Assembly: GCF_001641615.1 (NCBI RefSeq)
Contig: NZ_LRRU01000020.1
Span: 206,525 to 270,524, forward strand
Reading direction: 5' to 3'
Origin: Pseudoalteromonas gelatinilytica
Lineage (GTDB): Bacteria > Pseudomonadota > Gammaproteobacteria > Enterobacterales > Alteromonadaceae
DNA: 64,000 nucleotides
A program made the translations under genes and the position numbers. Positions 63,630 through 64,000 of this stretch are shown in pieces. The notes below the pieces were generated by a model, which was not told the origin of the DNA, did no database searches, and was given only the letters and a program-made list of their open reading frames with translations. Position 1 is the first letter of the stretch; each line of letters opens with the position of its first letter.

Positions 63630-64000
63630 TTAGTGTAATTTTTTATAATCAACGACGACTTGCTGTTGTACGCCAAGGCCTTCAATGCCAAGGGTAACTG
63701 TGTCGCCGTCTTTTAAGTAAACCGGTGGAGTTTGCCCTAAACCCACACCTGGTGGCGTGCCGGTAGAGATAACATCACCCGGTTGTAAACTCATAAATTG
63801 GCTGAGATAACTAACTATAAACGCTGGATCAAACACCATGGTTTTTGTGTTGCCGTTTTGGTATTGGGTATCGTTCACCTTTAACCACATATCTAAATTA
63901 AGTGGATCCGGAATTTCATCTTTGGTGACTAACCATGGGCCAAGTGGGCCAAATGTGTCACAGCCTTTCCCTTTATCCCACTGTGAACCGCGTTCTAGCT
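63630..64000 (-). CDS. Fumarylacetoacetate hydrolase-family protein (partial, C-terminal part)
   Basis: The gene runs off the end of the window; about 122 codons are present. The frame reads LERGSQWDKGKGCDTFGPLGPWLVTKDEIPDP and then STGTPPGVGLGQTPPVYLKDGDTVTLGIEGLG. These are the marks of the FAH superfamily, with Mg2+-dependent C-C hydrolase, decarboxylase or isomerase activity on keto-acids. The apparent start at 63890 is an internal Met. The exact substrate is unknown. Confidence 0.88.
   Translation of the reverse strand, partial: LERGSQWDKGKGCDTFGPLGPWLVTKDEIPDPLNLDMWLKVNDTQYQNGNTKTMVFDPAFIVSYLSQFMSLQPGDVISTGTPPGVGLGQTPPVYLKDGDTVTLGIEGLGVQQQVVVDYKKLH

Overview
The window looks like a chromosomal segment of a marine gammaproteobacterium, most likely Pseudoalteromonas or a close Alteromonadales relative. 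This is inferred from the low-to-moderate GC content, the several large TonB-dependent receptors, the yejK/yejL/yejM block, the rne-rluC-maf-yceD-rpmF-plsX-fab-pabC-mltG-tmk-holB-pilZ-tatD gene order and the AcnD/PrpF version of the methylcitrate cycle. No rRNA, tRNA, CRISPR array, transposase or integrase was recognised.

Layout. (1) 1-7.6 kb: the start of an RND-type efflux adaptor (partial), a peroxiredoxin overlapping an exported HAD protein, a LysR regulator, and an iron-type cell-surface signalling module (ECF sigma factor, FecR-like anti-sigma factor, TonB-dependent receptor with an STN domain). (2) 7.7-16.7 kb: a phosphonate-use locus. It holds phnW on the plus strand. On the minus strand, reading from 16.6 kb down to 8.9 kb, are a TonB-dependent receptor, an MFS permease, phnX, a FAD-dependent amine oxidase, a PhnZ-family HD oxygenase and a GntR/HutC regulator. 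An identical 18-bp inverted repeat precedes both outward transcription units and is the probable operator. (3) 16.7-21.5 kb: an orphan ExbD, a small periplasmic catalase-like peroxidase, and an ATPase/HNH pair resembling the Septu anti-phage system. (4) 21.6-32.5 kb: a DUF2383 protein, a LysR regulator, aceK, a DUF4124 protein, the yejM/yejL/yejK block, and a run of small poorly known genes ending in a GNAT-PhzF pair. (5) 32.6-50.4 kb: RNase E with an expanded hexapeptide repeat, then the conserved fatty-acid, nucleotide and DNA-replication gene cluster, in which fabH is absent from its usual place. (6) 50.4-64 kb: a polysaccharide deacetylase, rsmF, the propionate (2-methylcitrate) operon with its own GntR regulator, a periplasmic solute-binding protein, a GH97 glycosidase, a guanidine-II riboswitch controlling a Gdx/SugE exporter, and the 3' part of a fumarylacetoacetate hydrolase-family gene.

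How the genes work together. The phosphonate locus appears to carry substrate across the outer membrane (TonB receptor) and the inner membrane (MFS permease). It then converges aminoethylphosphonate (PhnW) and probably N-methylated aminoethylphosphonate (FAD oxidase) on phosphonoacetaldehyde, which PhnX splits to acetaldehyde and phosphate. The PhnZ-like oxygenase offers a separate oxidative cleavage of a hydroxylated substrate. The prp operon turns propionyl-CoA into pyruvate and succinate. The fab cluster supplies acyl chains.

The most interesting items are the TonB-linked phosphonate locus with its shared operator, the guanidine riboswitch with a visible anti-Shine-Dalgarno pairing, the STN receptor with a second internal start and signal peptide, the repeat-expanded RNase E tail, and the Septu-like pair. 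All calls were made by reading the sequence. No database search was run.
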